64,000 nucleotides of DNA from the NCBI GenBank assembly GCA_013397845.1, contig VZTG01001883.1, forward strand, positions 3,483,649 through 3,547,648, read 5' to 3'. The position numbers and the translations under genes were made by a program. The stretch is from Melanocharis versteri (Eukaryota > Chordata > Aves > Passeriformes > Melanocharitidae). Under the pieces are notes generated by a model that was given only the letters and a program-made list of their open reading frames with translations, was not told the DNA's origin and did no database searches. Positions within the stretch are counted from its first letter, which is position 1; the number at the start of each line of letters is the position of its first letter. Shown here piece after piece: positions 62,681 to 64,000 of the stretch.

Positions 62681-64000
62681 TCTGCGCCAGAAAAGTTGTT
62701 TTTCTCCCTAGCAGAATGTGGTTGACTTTCTCCTCTGCATTTCACCAGAAGATACGTGTTTAAATAAAAATCCACCAGCAAAGAATATCCTTGAAATATT
62801 TTGGGCCATCCTGACCCACAACACTCTGCTGAAGTCTCCATGAGGCATCTTGGAAAGTCCATCATGTCCCGCCAGGTGCATGCACCCAGTCCTGTTGTGA
62901 ACAGCCCTGACTTTGACTCAGCACCAAACACCTCTTCTGCACTTAACTCTGCAGACACCACGGTGAGCGACAGAGGCTGCTTGCCACGAGGACATTCCCT
63001 AAGGATCCACTCCTGTACCTACCACGATTCTCCTCCAAACACTTAGCACATACTGTTACCTTCCCTAGAGAGGGAATTATAGGTATTTGATTGCTCATTT
63101 TGCCTAGCTGATCAATGAAGACACAGAAAATAAAGCTCGATAATTTGTCCCATGCCACAGAAGAACACCAGTGTTTTGGTGAAGATTAAAATTCCCTAGA
63201 AAGTAATATTTGTCCTGTTCCACTTTCCACTTACCTTTACTTCATCCATAACTCCTGTCATTCATTAATGGTTCTAGTCTCACTCAATGCTCATCACTCT
63301 GACTACGTGTTACTCCATCCTTTCAGTAATTTTTTTTTACTCCTCTCTTGTGTATCAGCTAATTCATGGGGTAACTCCATGCTATGAATCCCAGAATATC
63401 TTGGTTGGAGACATCAACCTTTTTTAAAAACACACTGGGAAAAGCAGATGGGAACCTAACTCTGTAATAGATGTCTCTGTATGTCCTGGATAAATGCACT
63501 ATGCACTTAGTGCTGTTGTTACCACTCTTGCAATTCCATTCTCAAATTTTCCACCTGTTTTTGTGGCCTGTCTGTGAAACATAGCCATAATCTTTATAAA
63601 ATTTAGCTTTCATAAACACTTTTCCATCTCCAGATGTCTTTACAGACCTTAACAGAGTTTTTTCAGGCTGTTCCATGTAGCTCTTCGAGGACATACTGCA
63701 GAAAATACCTGAATTCTCCATTGAAAAAAAAATAAATATGGCTCTTCTATACTTGGGTATATGTCCACCTGAGCATTTATGCTAGATGATGTAACTGCAG
63801 GACACTGCAAGGTTATTCAGACAGTCAAATGTACCTTGGGGGGGTTGCCTGACTTTTAACCGTTGCAGCATGCTGCCTAAGGAGTTTGACCTCTTTGTCC
63901 TTCCCCATCTCCTGGCTGAAAAACTGACTTCAAACTCAAACAGGTAGTAGAAATGAAAAATCAGATGTAGTTCAACAGTCATCCATAAATCAGTCACATA
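62681..64000. other. Non-coding block at window end
   Basis: No supportable gene. Contains a possible CR1 tail (63382-63420). Small frames near 62801-63046 (plus) and 63782-63997 (minus) have no recognised domains. Confidence 0.6.
63382..63420 (-). mobile_element. Possible CR1 3' tail remnant
   Basis: 'ctatgaatcccagaatatct' then TGGTTGGAGACATCAACC resembles the reverse complement of a CR1 3' end (CATAGAATCCCAGAATGGTT-type). Only about 40 bases match, so the call is tentative. Confidence 0.4.

Noticed and set aside
62371..62961. 196-codon minus-strand open frame
   Set aside because: Lies mostly in the GC-rich patch where several frames on both strands are open at once. No motif or family is recognisable.

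Overview
The window looks like AT-rich nuclear DNA from a bird. Three observations support this. There are several CR1 non-LTR retrotransposon copies with typical avian 3' ends. There are two copies of an avian-type endogenous-retrovirus LTR. The density of other repeats is low, with only a few old MIR-like SINE relics. I found no protein-coding gene, tRNA, rRNA, CRISPR array or bacterial-style operon that I can support. Most open frames are short, overlap on both strands, and look like chance frames in intergenic or intronic sequence.

Layout. 1-5247 is unique AT-rich DNA with one MIR relic and a stretch resembling conserved non-coding DNA. 5248-5609 is a truncated antisense ERV LTR. 7455-7646 is a CR1 3' end. 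12730-13080 is a compositionally odd patch: GA-rich, then a hairpin, then GC-rich, then TTTA-rich. 13303-13870 is an antisense solo LTR with a plausible 5-bp target-site duplication. 18038-18972 is the longest CR1 (antisense, 5'-truncated, decayed reverse transcriptase). 22110-23790 holds two CR1 fragments and a MIR relic. 29737-29893 is the best MIR copy. 30985-31189 and 37276-37480 are two 205-bp copies of one segment abutting single N gap characters. 44104-44662 is another antisense CR1. 56086-56271 is a weak candidate TATA promoter and first exon. 62100-62680 is a GC-rich patch, and 63382-63420 a possible CR1 tail.

The strongest second-look item is an assembly matter: the 205-bp duplicated segment next to Ns is more likely a misplaced contig than a biological duplication. 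Biologically, the items to test are the candidate first exon near 56.2 kb, two possible exons (8617-8676 on the minus strand, 39075-39255 on the plus strand), and several homeodomain/POU-motif-rich stretches that may be conserved enhancers. No undescribed genetic system is evident. Family names come from recalled consensus patterns, not from a database search.
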